64,000 nucleotides of DNA from Glutamicibacter halophytocola. GTDB taxonomy: Bacteria; Actinomycetota; Actinomycetes; Actinomycetales; Micrococcaceae. The position numbers were made by a program, and so were the translations under genes. The stretch spans positions 1,178,001 to 1,242,000 of the forward strand of contig NZ_CP012750.1 of assembly GCF_001302565.1 (NCBI RefSeq), given 5' to 3'. The notes under the pieces were generated by a model, which searched no databases, was not told where the DNA came from, and saw only the letters and a list, made by a program, of their open reading frames with translations. Below, one piece after another: positions 41,113-50,148 of this stretch. Positions within the stretch are counted from its first letter, which is position 1; each line of letters starts with the position of its first letter.

Positions 41113-42261
41113 ATGCCCAACCAAAAACCAGCCTTGAAAATCGCCCTCATCGGGCATGGATTCATGGGTGCTGCGCATTCACAAGGATGGCGAGTCGCGC
41201 CAAGGTTTTTTGATCTTCCGTTTCAACCAGAAATGACGCTGCTGGTTGGCCGCAACGCCGCCGGCGTCGACGCTGCTGCGGAAAAATGGGGCTGGTCTGA
41301 AACGTCAACCGACTGGCGCACCGCCATAGAACGCGAAGACATTGACGTAGTCGATATTGTCACGCCGGGGAATTCGCATGCAGAAATAGCCATTGCCGCC
41401 TTGGCTGCCGGCAAGCACGTGCTGTGCGAAAAGCCTTTGGCCAACACCCTTGAAGAAGCCGAAGCCATGGCTGCCGCAGCCCGCAACGCGGACAAGGGTG
41501 TCCAGGCGATGGTTGGATTTACCTACCGCAGGGTGCCCGCTGCAACCTTTGCCCGTGACCTGGTGGCCAGCGGAGCGATCGGGCAGGTGCGCCAGGTGCG
41601 CGCCGCATATCTGCAGGATTGGCTGCACGATGATCGTTCGCCGTTGACTTGGCGGCTGCAAAAGGAGCACGCCGGCACCGGCGCCCTGGGGGACATCGGA
41701 GCCCATGCCGTGGACCTCTCCCAATTCATCACCGGCCAGAGGATTGTTGGAGTGAGCGGCCTGCTTCAGACCTTTGTCGACGAACGCCCGTTGCCCGATG
41801 CACCCACGCAGCTGGGTCCGGTGAGCGTGGATGACGCTGCAGCGTTCACGGCTCGATTTGATGGGGGAATTCTCGGCACATTCGAGGCGACCCGCATGGC
41901 CACCGGGCGCAAGAATTCATTGCGCATTGAGGTCTCAGGCTCCAAGGGGGCAATTTCCTTTGACCTGGAGAACTACAATTCGCTGGGCTACTACGATGCA
42001 ACGGCAACGGCCACCCGCCAAGGATTTACGCAAATCATGGTGACGGAGCCGGAGCACCCCTACATCTCTGCCTGGTGGCCCACCGGACATACGCTGGGGT
42101 ACGAGCACGGATTTGTGCACCAGGCCAAGGATTTCATTGATGCCATCGGGGCTGGCCAGCAGCCAGAACCGTCATTCGATGATGGGCATCAAGTGCAGTG
42201 CGTCCTGGACGCGGTCCAGCGCAGCGCAGCCAGCAACAGCACGTGGACCACCACAGCATAA
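41113..42261 (+). CDS. Gfo/Idh/MocA family oxidoreductase
   Basis: This 382-residue NAD(P)-dependent dehydrogenase of the glucose-fructose/inositol dehydrogenase family has the Rossmann motif [17 protein letters not shown] at the start, [33 protein letters not shown] (split here as NSHAEIA and CEKPLANT) and the catalytic [21 protein letters not shown] precedes ATG 41113; the longer upstream frame is not needed. It lies between a sugar-binding protein and an isomerase gene, so it probably oxidises the imported sugar or cyclitol or its derivative. Confidence 0.93.
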   Translation: MPNQKPALKIALIGHGFMGAAHSQGWRVAPRFFDLPFQPEMTLLVGRNAAGVDAAAEKWGWSETSTDWRTAIEREDIDVVDIVTPGNSHAEIAIAALAAGKHVLCEKPLANTLEEAEAMAAAARNADKGVQAMVGFTYRRVPAATFARDLVASGAIGQVRQVRAAYLQDWLHDDRSPLTWRLQKEHAGTGALGDIGAHAVDLSQFITGQRIVGVSGLLQTFVDERPLPDAPTQLGPVSVDDAAAFTARFDGGILGTFEATRMATGRKNSLRIEVSGSKGAISFDLENYNSLGYYDATATATRQGFTQIMVTEPEHPYISAWWPTGHTLGYEHGFVHQAKDFIDAIGAGQQPEPSFDDGHQVQCVLDAVQRSAASNSTWTTTA

Positions 42262-42310
42262 GGAACACCCCAAGGCAGCACGAGGGAACCAAACGAAAAG
42301 GAGCCAACGG

Positions 42311-43315
42311 ATGGCACGCGATTTCACCTTATTTACCGGCCAATGGGCCGACTTGCCCCTAGAGGAGGTGGCACGTCTGGCAGCAGGTTGGGGATATGAC
42401 GGCCTGGAGATCGCGGTCTCCGGTGAGCATCTTGACGCGTGGCGGTGGGATGATGACGACTACATCGCCGAGCGCCTGGGGATCCTGGAAAAATATGGTT
42501 TGAAACTCTGGGCCATCTCCAACCACCTCAAGGGACAGGCTGTGTGCGACAACCCGATCGACTTCCGCCATCAGGCCATTGTGGGAGACAGGGTCTGGGG
42601 AGATGGAGACCCCGAGGGAGTGCGCCAGCGGGCTGCCGAGGAAATGAAGAACACCGCACGGCTGGCCAAGCGCCTAGGCGTTGAAACAGTCGTCGGTTTT
42701 ACCGGATCCTCGATTTGGCAGTATGTCGCGATGTTCCCGCCAGTGCCGGCAGAGGTCATCGACGCTGGTTACCAAGACTTTGCTGACCGCTGGAACCCGA
42801 TCCTGGATGTTTTTGACGAATGCGGTGTGCGCTTTGCACATGAAGTCCATCCATCGGAGATTGCCTATGATTACTGGTCGACGGTCAAGACCCTTGAGGC
42901 CATCGGGCACCGCAAGGCTTTTGGGCTGAACTGGGACCCGAGCCACATGGTGTGGCAAGGCATCGACACGGTGGGTTTCATTTCGGACTTCGCCGAGAAG
43001 ATCTACCACGTGGATTGCAAGGACACCCGCATGCGGATGGGCAACGGCCGCAATGGCGGCCTGGGCTCGCACCTGCCATGGGGCGACTCGCGCAGGGGAT
43101 GGGATTTTGTCTCGGCCGGCCGCGGGGACGTGCCTTGGGAAGATGCATTCAGGGCCCTCGCCGCGATCGGTTACGAAGGCCCGATTTCCATCGAATGGGA
43201 AGACGCTGGCATGGATCGGCTCTACGGCGCGCCCGAGGCGCTGGCGGCGTTGAAGAGGCTGGATTTCCCTGCTTCGTCGACCTCCTTCGATGCGGCATTC
43301 AAACAGGACGCATGA
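42311..43315 (+). CDS. sugar phosphate isomerase/epimerase, cytoplasmic
   Basis: This 334-residue TIM-barrel protein resembles IolE/IolI-type enzymes. Visible are [74 protein letters not shown] and [11 protein letters not shown], holding the usual metal ligands. No signal sequence is present. AAAGGAG precedes the ATG. It is the third enzyme of this fold in the island and, with the preceding dehydrogenase, makes a typical pair for catabolism of a non-glucose sugar or inositol. Confidence 0.92.
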   Translation: MARDFTLFTGQWADLPLEEVARLAAGWGYDGLEIAVSGEHLDAWRWDDDDYIAERLGILEKYGLKLWAISNHLKGQAVCDNPIDFRHQAIVGDRVWGDGDPEGVRQRAAEEMKNTARLAKRLGVETVVGFTGSSIWQYVAMFPPVPAEVIDAGYQDFADRWNPILDVFDECGVRFAHEVHPSEIAYDYWSTVKTLEAIGHRKAFGLNWDPSHMVWQGIDTVGFISDFAEKIYHVDCKDTRMRMGNGRNGGLGSHLPWGDSRRGWDFVSAGRGDVPWEDAFRALAAIGYEGPISIEWEDAGMDRLYGAPEALAALKRLDFPASSTSFDAAFKQDA

Positions 43316-43330
43316 AAACAAGGATGATCT

Positions 43331-43385
43331 GATCCGCTGCGGGTTTCGGCCGGGACTGGCTCCCGGCTGGGGCCGGCAGCGGATC
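43331..43385. terminator. hairpin between convergent genes
   Basis: GATCCGCTGC (43331-43340) pairs with GCAGCGGATC (43376-43385), and inside it GCCGGGA (43349-43355) pairs with TCCCGGC (43361-43367). This two-tier structure closes the sugar operon and may serve the convergent membrane protein gene too. Confidence 0.65.
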
Positions 43386-43429
43386 ATCTCTGTGCGCTGC
43401 CAGCAAGGCCAAGCTGGAACCCAGGCAAA

Positions 43430-44614
43430 TCAGAACCTCGGACCGGGCTCCGCTTTTGGCATTCGCTGGCCATCGGCTCCGCTGAGAACCCGCACGCAGA
43501 ATTCCAAGGGCCCAGAAGCCCTGGTGAATCCCAGCCAGATACCGCAGCAGGCGGTCGCCGCGCACAAGATCCACCAGATGGCTGAAGGCTCCAGGACGTC
43601 ATCGAGCAGCGGGAGCAGAACCAGGTGTCCGGCATACAAGGTGAGCGGAGCGCGCCCAGCGCCAGCAAGTACCCGGCCGAGCCCGCCAAGGCGGGGCACA
43701 AGAAGCAACAGGAACCCAAGCACTGCAACAGCGCAGCTCGCCGAATGCACGGTGGCAAGCAAGGCGTTGCTGTGCCCAGTTGGAAGCCACAGGTACTCGG
43801 CACTGGCCAGATATGGGTCCAGTGATGTCCCCGGCAATCGACCGGTTGTAATGAGCGTGGGGACAAGAGACGGAAGCGCTCCGGAAGCCGCCGAAATTTG
43901 ACCGGTGAAACCCAGGCTCATAACGCGGCCGGCGATGTAGCTGATCGCTGCGATGGCACCGCCGGACACGGTGAGCACTGCGGCTGTCTTTTTACTCCCC
44001 AAATCGCAATGTCCCAGCGCGACACCCAGGAGCCCGTATCCAAACCAAACCAGAAGCGGGTAGTAGCCGGTGACGGTGAGATCCTGGAACAACGGCCCCG
44101 GGGACAGCAGGTCGCCAAAGCTCGGATTGTGGCCGAGGGACTGCCCCAAAGCGCCTGCAGCCAAGGGTCGCCAGATCAGTGGCGCGAGGACCAGCCAAAG
44201 CACTGAGACTACCCAAATGGTTGCTCTCGGGAGCCCGAGGACCAGCGGAAGCAACAGAAATAGTAGCCCATAGTGGACAAGAATGACTGCGATGCCTTCA
44301 TTTATCGTCCCAATTACCATTCCGAGCACGGCAATAATTAATGCTCTCAAGGCAAGGACTGAGTAAATCTTAGGGTGGGAAAAGCCCCTGCGCGCCAGGG
44401 AAGCAGTCATGAGCGTCAGCGATAATCCGGCCAAAACCATGAATAGAACAGAGGCCCGCCCAGAGGCTACAGCCCCGGTAAATGTAGGGGAGTAGGCATC
44501 TGAACCGCGGTATTCATAGAGCGGGAAAATGTGTGCCGCGAACATCCCCAAGATGGCCACAAGGCGTGCTGCATCAACCGCCAGAATGCGTCGTGGCTTC
44601 CCCGAAATGTCCAT
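43430..44614 (-). CDS. membrane acyltransferase-like protein (HGSNAT/DUF418-like)
   Basis: This 394-residue protein has about 10 hydrophobic helices. The first segment after the start (RILAVDAARLVAILGMFAAHIFPLYE) resembles the start of heparan-glucosaminide acetyltransferase-like and DUF418 proteins, where a membrane histidine takes part in acyl transfer. The C-terminal half has LGRVLAGAGRAPLTLYAGHLVLLPLL, typical of DUF418. A longer start at 44683 would lie inside the dapA start codon; ATG 44614 is preferred, though no strong ribosome site is visible. A role in surface polymer modification is possible but unproven. Confidence 0.75.
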   Translation of the reverse strand: MDISGKPRRILAVDAARLVAILGMFAAHIFPLYEYRGSDAYSPTFTGAVASGRASVLFMVLAGLSLTLMTASLARRGFSHPKIYSVLALRALIIAVLGMVIGTINEGIAVILVHYGLLFLLLPLVLGLPRATIWVVSVLWLVLAPLIWRPLAAGALGQSLGHNPSFGDLLSPGPLFQDLTVTGYYPLLVWFGYGLLGVALGHCDLGSKKTAAVLTVSGGAIAAISYIAGRVMSLGFTGQISAASGALPSLVPTLITTGRLPGTSLDPYLASAEYLWLPTGHSNALLATVHSASCAVAVLGFLLLLVPRLGGLGRVLAGAGRAPLTLYAGHLVLLPLLDDVLEPSAIWWILCAATACCGIWLGFTRASGPLEFCVRVLSGADGQRMPKAEPGPRF

Positions 44615-44668
44615 GGAAACATCGCACCACGGAAGTGGGGATGGATGCCATTGCAACATGCGCGAGTG

Positions 44669-44681
44669 TAGATTTAAAGCC
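44669..44681 (+). promoter_or_regulatory. -10 element giving a leaderless dapA transcript
   Basis: TAGATT (44669-44674) is followed by seven bases and the dapA ATG, with no Shine-Dalgarno sequence. The spacing matches that seen before dapB. Confidence 0.5.
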
Positions 44682-45593
44682 ATGGCTACAAGTGCAATTG
44701 ATAATCAGGCATACCCGTTTGGCACCGTGCTCACTGCAATGATCACCCCCTTCACCGACGCGGGGGAAGTTGACTACGCGCTCGCAGCCAAATTGGCCCA
44801 GAAGCTCGTCGATGATGGATGCGACGGACTAGTTGTCACCGGCACCACCGGCGAGACCTCGACGCTGAGCGACGAAGAGAACATCCAGATGTTCCGCACC
44901 GTCGTCGCGGCAGTCGGCGACCGCGCCGCGGTGCTGGCCGGTTCGACGACCAACGACACCCGACACTCGATCAAGCTCTCGCTCGCAGCGAAGGAAGCTG
45001 GCGTTGACGGTGTGCTGTTGACCACCCCGTATTACAACAAGCCAAGCCAGGCCGGCGTCATCGCGCACGTCAAGGCCATTGCCGAAGCCGTCGAGCTGCC
45101 AATCATGCTCTACGACATCCCAGGGCGCACCGGGATCGCACTGGCACCGGAAACCATTATCGAACTCGCCAAGATTCCACAGGTCATCGCGCTGAAGGAT
45201 GCCAAGGCCGATTACCAGTCCACCACCACGGTGCTGGCCAAGACTGATCTGCACGTCTACTCGGGCGACGATGGATTGACCCTGCCATTGATGGCAGCCG
45301 GTGCTGCCGGCGTGGTTTCCGTCACGGCTCACGTTGCAGCCGCGAAGTACCGTACGCTTGTTAATGCAATGCATGCAGGTGATTTGGCGACTGCACGCAC
45401 CACACACTTTGAGCTGGACGCGATCCAGCGCGGCATCATGGGCCACATTCAGGGCGCCGTGGCCGCAAAATATGGACTTCACTGGCAGGGTGTCCTGCCG
45501 AACACCGTCGTCCGGCTGCCGCTTGTGGCACCGTCGGACGCAGAGCTCGATGCCATCCGCGCGGACCTACGTGAAGGCGGATGGGATCTGTAA
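44682..45593 (+). CDS. dapA: 4-hydroxy-tetrahydrodipicolinate synthase
   Basis: This 303-residue TIM-barrel aldolase would condense pyruvate with aspartate semialdehyde in the diaminopimelate/lysine pathway. Visible are TAMITPFTDAGEVDY, VVTGTTGETSTLSDEE, TPYYNKPSQAG (catalytic tyrosine), YDIPGRTGI and the Schiff-base lysine in VIALKDAKAD. The longer open frame from 44529 is not needed, since ATG 44682 begins the conserved part. It is 19 bases from the RNase J gene and probably co-transcribed with it. Its usual neighbour dapB lies upstream of the island. Confidence 0.97.
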   Translation: MATSAIDNQAYPFGTVLTAMITPFTDAGEVDYALAAKLAQKLVDDGCDGLVVTGTTGETSTLSDEENIQMFRTVVAAVGDRAAVLAGSTTNDTRHSIKLSLAAKEAGVDGVLLTTPYYNKPSQAGVIAHVKAIAEAVELPIMLYDIPGRTGIALAPETIIELAKIPQVIALKDAKADYQSTTTVLAKTDLHVYSGDDGLTLPLMAAGAAGVVSVTAHVAAAKYRTLVNAMHAGDLATARTTHFELDAIQRGIMGHIQGAVAAKYGLHWQGVLPNTVVRLPLVAPSDAELDAIRADLREGGWDL

Positions 45594-45612
45594 CGAAAGG
45601 GACTAACTACAT

Positions 45613-47319
45613 ATGACTGAGAGTTCAGTAGGCAAGGCCGACTCTGCACGCTTGCAGACTCCGGCCCGGCTGAAGAAGGGGACAATGCGCATTGTTCCCC
45701 TCGGAGGCTTGGGCGAGGTTGGCCGAAACATGACCGTCTTCGAGCTCAACGGGAAACTGTTGGTCGTTGACTGCGGTGTGCTGTTCCCCGAAGAGCACCA
45801 GCCTGGCGTGGATCTGATCCTGCCGGACTTCTCCTACATCAAGAACCGCTTGGCAGATGTGGTGGGCGTAGTGCTCACCCACGGCCACGAGGACCACATC
45901 GGTGCCGTCCCTTACCTGCTGCGCCTGCGCGAAGACATCCCACTGTACGGGTCGAAGCTGACCTTGGCCTTCGTGGAAGCAAAGCTGGCAGAACACCGGA
46001 TCAAGGCCAACACCAACATTGTGGTGGAAGGCGAGATCGCGCAGATCGGCAACTTCGAATGCGAATTCGTGGCCGTGAACCACTCGATCCCAGACGCCCT
46101 GGCCGTGTTCTTGCGGACCGAAGCCGGTACCGTGCTGCACACCGGCGACTTCAAGATGGACCAGCTGCCGCTCGATGGCCGCATCACCGACCTGCGCCAC
46201 TTCGCGCGCTTGGGCGAGGAAGGCGTGGACCTGTTCCTGCCTGACTCCACCAACGCCGAAGTGCCCGGCTTCACCGTGGCAGAACGCGAAATCGGCCCAG
46301 TGCTTGAAGCCAAGTTCGCCCGTGCCCGCCGCCGCATCATCGTCGCTTCCTTCTCCTCGCACGTTCACCGCGTGCAGCAGGTCCTGGATGCCGCCGCGAT
46401 GCACGGCCGCAAGGTGGCCTTCATCGGCCGCTCGATGGTGCGCAATATGGGCATCGCCGAACGCTTGGGCTACCTGGACATCCCGCAGGGCGTGCTGGTT
46501 GACCTCAAGCAGATCGACTCGCTGCCTGACCACAAGGTCGTGCTGATGTCCACCGGTTCGCAGGGCGAGCCAATGGCTGCGCTCTCGCGCATGGCCAACG
46601 GCGAGCACAAGGTGCAGATCAACCCGGGCGACACCGTCATCCTGGCCTCGAGCCTGATCCCGGGCAACGAGAACTCTGTCTTCCGCGTGATCAATGGCCT
46701 GATGCGCCTGGGCGCCGAGGTCATCCACAAGGGCATGGCCAAGGTCCACGTCTCCGGCCACGCCTCGGCCGGCGAGCTGTTGTACTGCTACAACATCCTG
46801 CGCCCGAAGAACGTGCTTCCGGTCCACGGCGAAACCCGCCACCTGATTGCCAACGGCCGCCTGGCCGCGCAGTCCGGCGTTCCGGAGGAAAACGTGCTGC
46901 TGGCAGAAGACGGCTCCGTCATCGACATGAAGGATGGCGTCGCCCAGCTGGTTGGCCAGGTTGAATGCGGCTACGTCTACGTTGACGGTTCCAAGGTCGG
47001 CACCATCACCGATGATGACCTCAAGGACCGCGTCACACTGGGCGAAGAAGGTTTCATTTCGGTGATCACCGTGATCAACCGCCAGAATGGCACCATCATC
47101 TCCGGCCCTGACATCCACGCTCGCGGTGTGGCGGAGGAAGACTCCGTCTTCAACGAGATCAAGCCGAAGATCGCGGCCGCGATTGTGGAAGCGGTATCGA
47201 ATAACCCGAACCACTCCACGCACCAGCTGCAGCAGATCACCCGTCGCGTGATCGGCTCGTGGGTTTCGCGCAAGCTGCGCCGCCGCCCAATGATCGTTCC
47301 GGTCGTTCTCGAAGCCTAG
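45613..47319 (+). CDS. rnj: ribonuclease J
   Basis: This 568-residue metallo-beta-lactamase/beta-CASP ribonuclease is involved in 5'-end mRNA decay and rRNA maturation. The zinc site is HGHEDHIG (H90-H95), followed by VNHSIPDALAV, HTGDFKMD and PDSTNAEVPG. The beta-CASP domain shows ASFSSHVHRVQQVLDAA, STGSQGEPMAAL and VSGHASAGEL, and a C-terminal domain ends RRRPMIVPVVLEA. Length is typical. The dapA-rnj-ftsK order is a common actinobacterial arrangement, here separated from ftsK by the second accessory block. Confidence 0.97.
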   Translation: MTESSVGKADSARLQTPARLKKGTMRIVPLGGLGEVGRNMTVFELNGKLLVVDCGVLFPEEHQPGVDLILPDFSYIKNRLADVVGVVLTHGHEDHIGAVPYLLRLREDIPLYGSKLTLAFVEAKLAEHRIKANTNIVVEGEIAQIGNFECEFVAVNHSIPDALAVFLRTEAGTVLHTGDFKMDQLPLDGRITDLRHFARLGEEGVDLFLPDSTNAEVPGFTVAEREIGPVLEAKFARARRRIIVASFSSHVHRVQQVLDAAAMHGRKVAFIGRSMVRNMGIAERLGYLDIPQGVLVDLKQIDSLPDHKVVLMSTGSQGEPMAALSRMANGEHKVQINPGDTVILASSLIPGNENSVFRVINGLMRLGAEVIHKGMAKVHVSGHASAGELLYCYNILRPKNVLPVHGETRHLIANGRLAAQSGVPEENVLLAEDGSVIDMKDGVAQLVGQVECGYVYVDGSKVGTITDDDLKDRVTLGEEGFISVITVINRQNGTIISGPDIHARGVAEEDSVFNEIKPKIAAAIVEAVSNNPNHSTHQLQQITRRVIGSWVSRKLRRRPMIVPVVLEA

Positions 47320-47327
47320 GCTTCTGC

Positions 47328-47369
47328 AACTAAAGCCCCAAACCAAGAACTTGGTTTGGGGCTTTAGTT
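47328..47369. terminator. terminator after RNase J
   Basis: Twenty-base perfect arms (47328-47347 and 47350-47369) form a long hairpin with a minimal loop, ending in AGTTGCTT. It may work in both directions for the convergent small gene. Confidence 0.88.
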
Positions 47370-47405
47370 GCTTCTGGATAATGCCAGCCCATGTTTCCCG
47401 GCGTC

Positions 47406-47744
47406 TTATACCAAGCCCAGCAGCCCAGCCAAATTCGCAGGAAGAAGGGGCACGGGACCTGCGGCTTCGCCCTCGCAGGCATCCGGAATTCTGGCGTCTT
47501 GCCAAGCGTTGCAGTCGGTTCTTTGCAGGACGCGTCCTGTTTTCACTTCCATTTCAACCACTGAATCCCACTGGGACGGGACAAGCCGCCCCAGTTCCTT
47601 GCCGGTGCCGACATCTAGCAGTTTCACGGATTCCCAATCACCCGATGGGGCGGGGAAATCTTCACTCGCCGACGCGGTGGCGGCAAATGCCAGGGTTGCG
47701 GCAAGCAGTGACGGGCAAAGAATCAGCAGAGTACGAAGCTTCAC
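47406..47744 (-). CDS. small secreted protein of unknown function
   Basis: This 112-residue protein has a clear Sec signal (hydrophobic core LLILCPSLLAATLAFAA, cleavage about ASA-SED, residue 27). The mature part of about 85 residues has two cysteines in RTDCNAWQDARIPDACEG and a predicted beta-rich first half (WESVKLLDVGTGKELGRLV). The start is GTG 47744 with GGAGGAA at ideal spacing. I recognise no family. It lies alone between RNase J and the osmoprotectant transporter. Confidence 0.65.
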   Translation of the reverse strand: MKLRTLLILCPSLLAATLAFAATASASEDFPAPSGDWESVKLLDVGTGKELGRLVPSQWDSVVEMEVKTGRVLQRTDCNAWQDARIPDACEGEAAGPVPLLPANLAGLLGLV

Positions 47745-47909
47745 GATATTCCTCCGGGAGAGTCGGGCATTGTAACCAATCCTACTGTTGATCTATTAAT
47801 TTGCCTTTAAATTCCCAGCCACTTGGGTGCAGTGTTGAGCCTGTGCCGTGTATCGGGAAGTACTTCGATGGGGCAGAATGACTTCAGAGCCGTCTTGAGG
47901 AGTCGAGAA

Positions 47910-48737
47910 GTGATCGAATTCGAAAATATTTCCAAGCACTATCCTGATGGCACCGTTGCTGTCAGCGACTTCAGCCTGGAGATCCCGGCACATACTTCAA
48001 CCGTTTTTGTCGGATCCTCCGGCTGCGGCAAGACGACCTTGCTGCGGATGATCAACCGGATGGTGGACCCCAGCTCTGGTTCGGTGCGCATCGACGGCGA
48101 GGACATTTCGGGGAAGAACGCTGTGGAGCTGCGACGCAGCATTGGATACGTCATGCAGAACTCAGGACTGCTTCCGCACTTCACCGTGGCAGAGAATATC
48201 GCAACCGTTCCCCGGCTGATGGGGGAGCCAAGGAAGTCCTCACGCCGCAGGGCGCTGGAATTGATGGATACCGTTGGGCTCTCCGATACCATGGCCGACA
48301 GATACCCGCACCAGCTATCTGGTGGCCAGCAGCAACGCGTCGGAGTCGCCCGGGGCTTGGCTTCGGACCCCAACATCTTGCTCATGGATGAGCCCTTTGG
48401 CGCGGTGGATCCGATCGTCCGCGCAGAACTGCAAACTGAGCTGCTGCGATTGCAGAAGGAACTGGACAAGACGATCGTATTTGTCACCCACGATATCGAT
48501 GAAGCATTCTTGCTGGGGGACCAAGTCGTCATCCTGGCTGCCGGTGCCCAAAAGCTCCAGGTGGGCAGCCCGAGCGAAATCATTGAAAATCCCGCCAATG
48601 ACTTTGTTGCATCCTTCATCGGCGCCGAGCGCGGATCCAGGGCGCTGAGCGTCAAGCAGACAGCCCAAGGGCCGGTGCTGGTCGATGACCAGGGCAGGAC
48701 CCAGGGCCGGCTCGTCGAGGGCAGGGCCCAACCATGA
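47910..48737 (+). CDS. OpuC-type osmoprotectant ABC transporter ATP-binding protein
   Basis: This 275-residue ATPase belongs to the glycine betaine/carnitine/choline importer family. It has Walker A GSSGCGKTTLL, signature LSGGQQQRVGVARGL, Walker B ILLMDEPFGAVDPI and H-loop VTHDIDE. It lacks CBS domains. The start is GTG 47910 with GAGGAG upstream; the longer frame to 47823 is not needed. Four genes follow the order ATPase, permease, permease, binding protein with 4-base overlaps, so they form one operon for compatible-solute uptake. Confidence 0.94.
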   Translation: MIEFENISKHYPDGTVAVSDFSLEIPAHTSTVFVGSSGCGKTTLLRMINRMVDPSSGSVRIDGEDISGKNAVELRRSIGYVMQNSGLLPHFTVAENIATVPRLMGEPRKSSRRRALELMDTVGLSDTMADRYPHQLSGGQQQRVGVARGLASDPNILLMDEPFGAVDPIVRAELQTELLRLQKELDKTIVFVTHDIDEAFLLGDQVVILAAGAQKLQVGSPSEIIENPANDFVASFIGAERGSRALSVKQTAQGPVLVDDQGRTQGRLVEGRAQP

Positions 48738-49420
48738 CCTGGATTTCAGAAAACCTGGCACTGATTGCCTCGTTATCCCTTGAGCATCTGCGCCAATCGC
48801 TGATCGCGATCATGATCGGGTTTGCGCTGTCCATTCCCTTGGGCTGGATCGCCTGGCGCTATAAGCTCGTGGGCGCTCCATTGGTCACGCTGACCGGTTT
48901 GCTCTACACCATTCCCTCGCTGGCATTGCTGATGATTCTTCCGGTGATCACCGGCATGAGCGCCATCAGCGAAGCCAACTTGATTGTCGCCTTGAGCATC
49001 TATGCGGTAGCGATTATGGTGCGCGGGGTCGTTGACGGCCTGGATTCTGTTGATTCTGCAGCGCGTTCTGCTGCCACAGCCATGGGGTACGGCAGCGCCC
49101 GCCGGTTTTTTGCCGTTGACCTGCCATTGGCTGGACCGGTGATCCTGGCGGGCTTGAGGGTGACAGCGGTCAGCACGATTTCGCTGGCCACTGTCGGGAT
49201 TCTGGTAGGTGTCACCAACCTGGGCTACTTGTTCACCAATGGCCTGCAGCGACGCATCATCGCCGAGGTGTTTTCAGGGCTGCTGGCCGTGGCGCTCATT
49301 GCATTAGCCGTCGACATGCTGCTTGTTCTGCTGGGCCGCTGGCTCATGCCGTGGAGCCAGAAAGACCGAAAGCAAAAGGCCCGCGGCGCTGCGGGCAGCA
49401 GGCAGGCGGTGTCCTCGTGA
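48734..49420 (+). CDS. OpuC-type ABC transporter permease 1
   Basis: This 228-residue permease has about 5-6 helices. The segment HLRQSLIAIMIGFALSIPLGWIAWR and the EAA-like coupling loop (DSAARSAATAMGYGSARRFFAVDLPLAGP) are typical of OpuCB/ProW proteins. It begins in the ATGA overlap with the ATPase gene and overlaps the next permease by GTGA. It would pair with the second permease as a heterodimer. Confidence 0.93.
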   Translation: MTWISENLALIASLSLEHLRQSLIAIMIGFALSIPLGWIAWRYKLVGAPLVTLTGLLYTIPSLALLMILPVITGMSAISEANLIVALSIYAVAIMVRGVVDGLDSVDSAARSAATAMGYGSARRFFAVDLPLAGPVILAGLRVTAVSTISLATVGILVGVTNLGYLFTNGLQRRIIAEVFSGLLAVALIALAVDMLLVLLGRWLMPWSQKDRKQKARGAAGSRQAVSS

Positions 49421-50148
49421 ACTTGCTTGTTGAAGCGTTCAAATGGCTTGTTGCTCCAGAGCAATGGGAAGGCAATACCGGGCTTCAGGTGCTGCTCGGA
49501 CAGCATTTGCTCTTCACCTTGCTGTCCGTGGCCATTGCTGGAATCATCGCCATCCCCGCCGGTTGGGCCATTGGCCACACCGGCAAGGGGCGCGAAATTG
49601 CGGTGGCCGCTGCTGGCATTGCCCGTGCAGTGCCCTCCTTCGGCTTGCTGATTTTGCTGGTGCTGCTTTTCGGAGTCACGCATAAGCCGGAAGCAGCGCT
49701 CGTGGCCTTCGTGGTGCTCGCAATTCCTTCGCTCCTTGCCGGCGCCTACACCGGTTTTGAAGCCATTGATCGCAAAACCGTTGATGCGGCCCGGTCCATG
49801 GGAATGACTGAATGGCAAATCTTGTTGAAGGTTGAAATCCCCCTGGGGCTTTCATTGCTGGTCGGAGGGATCCGGGCAGCTGCCTTGCAAGTCGTTGCGA
49901 CGGTGACCATCGCCGCATATGTGAATCTCGGTGGACTTGGGCTTCCGATTATCACCGGATTGAATCTGCGGCGCTTTGACATGGTGCTCGGCGGCGCCGT
50001 GATGGTTGCGGTCCTGGCGCTAATACTCGATTTGCTCCTGGCTCTCGCGCAGAAAGCTGCGATTCCCCGTGGATTGGGCTCCCAAAGAACATCACCAAAA
50101 AATCAAGATGCTGGTCGCTTGCAAGTACAAGATAAGGAACTGACATGA
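49417..50148 (+). CDS. OpuC-type ABC transporter permease 2
   Basis: This 243-residue permease, similar in plan to the previous one, shows GQHLLFTLLSVAIAGIIAIPAGW and the coupling loop DRKTVDAARSMGMTEWQILLKVEIPLGL. GTG 49417 overlaps the previous stop, while the upstream open frame lies inside the first permease gene. It ends overlapping the binding-protein start. Confidence 0.93.
   Translation: MNLLVEAFKWLVAPEQWEGNTGLQVLLGQHLLFTLLSVAIAGIIAIPAGWAIGHTGKGREIAVAAAGIARAVPSFGLLILLVLLFGVTHKPEAALVAFVVLAIPSLLAGAYTGFEAIDRKTVDAARSMGMTEWQILLKVEIPLGLSLLVGGIRAAALQVVATVTIAAYVNLGGLGLPIITGLNLRRFDMVLGGAVMVAVLALILDLLLALAQKAAIPRGLGSQRTSPKNQDAGRLQVQDKELT

Noticed and set aside
45625..47505. 626-codon minus-strand frame opposite RNase J
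   Set aside because: It mirrors the strongly coding RNase J frame; the translation is rich in His/Gln/Val with no domain, a known artefact of biased codon use.
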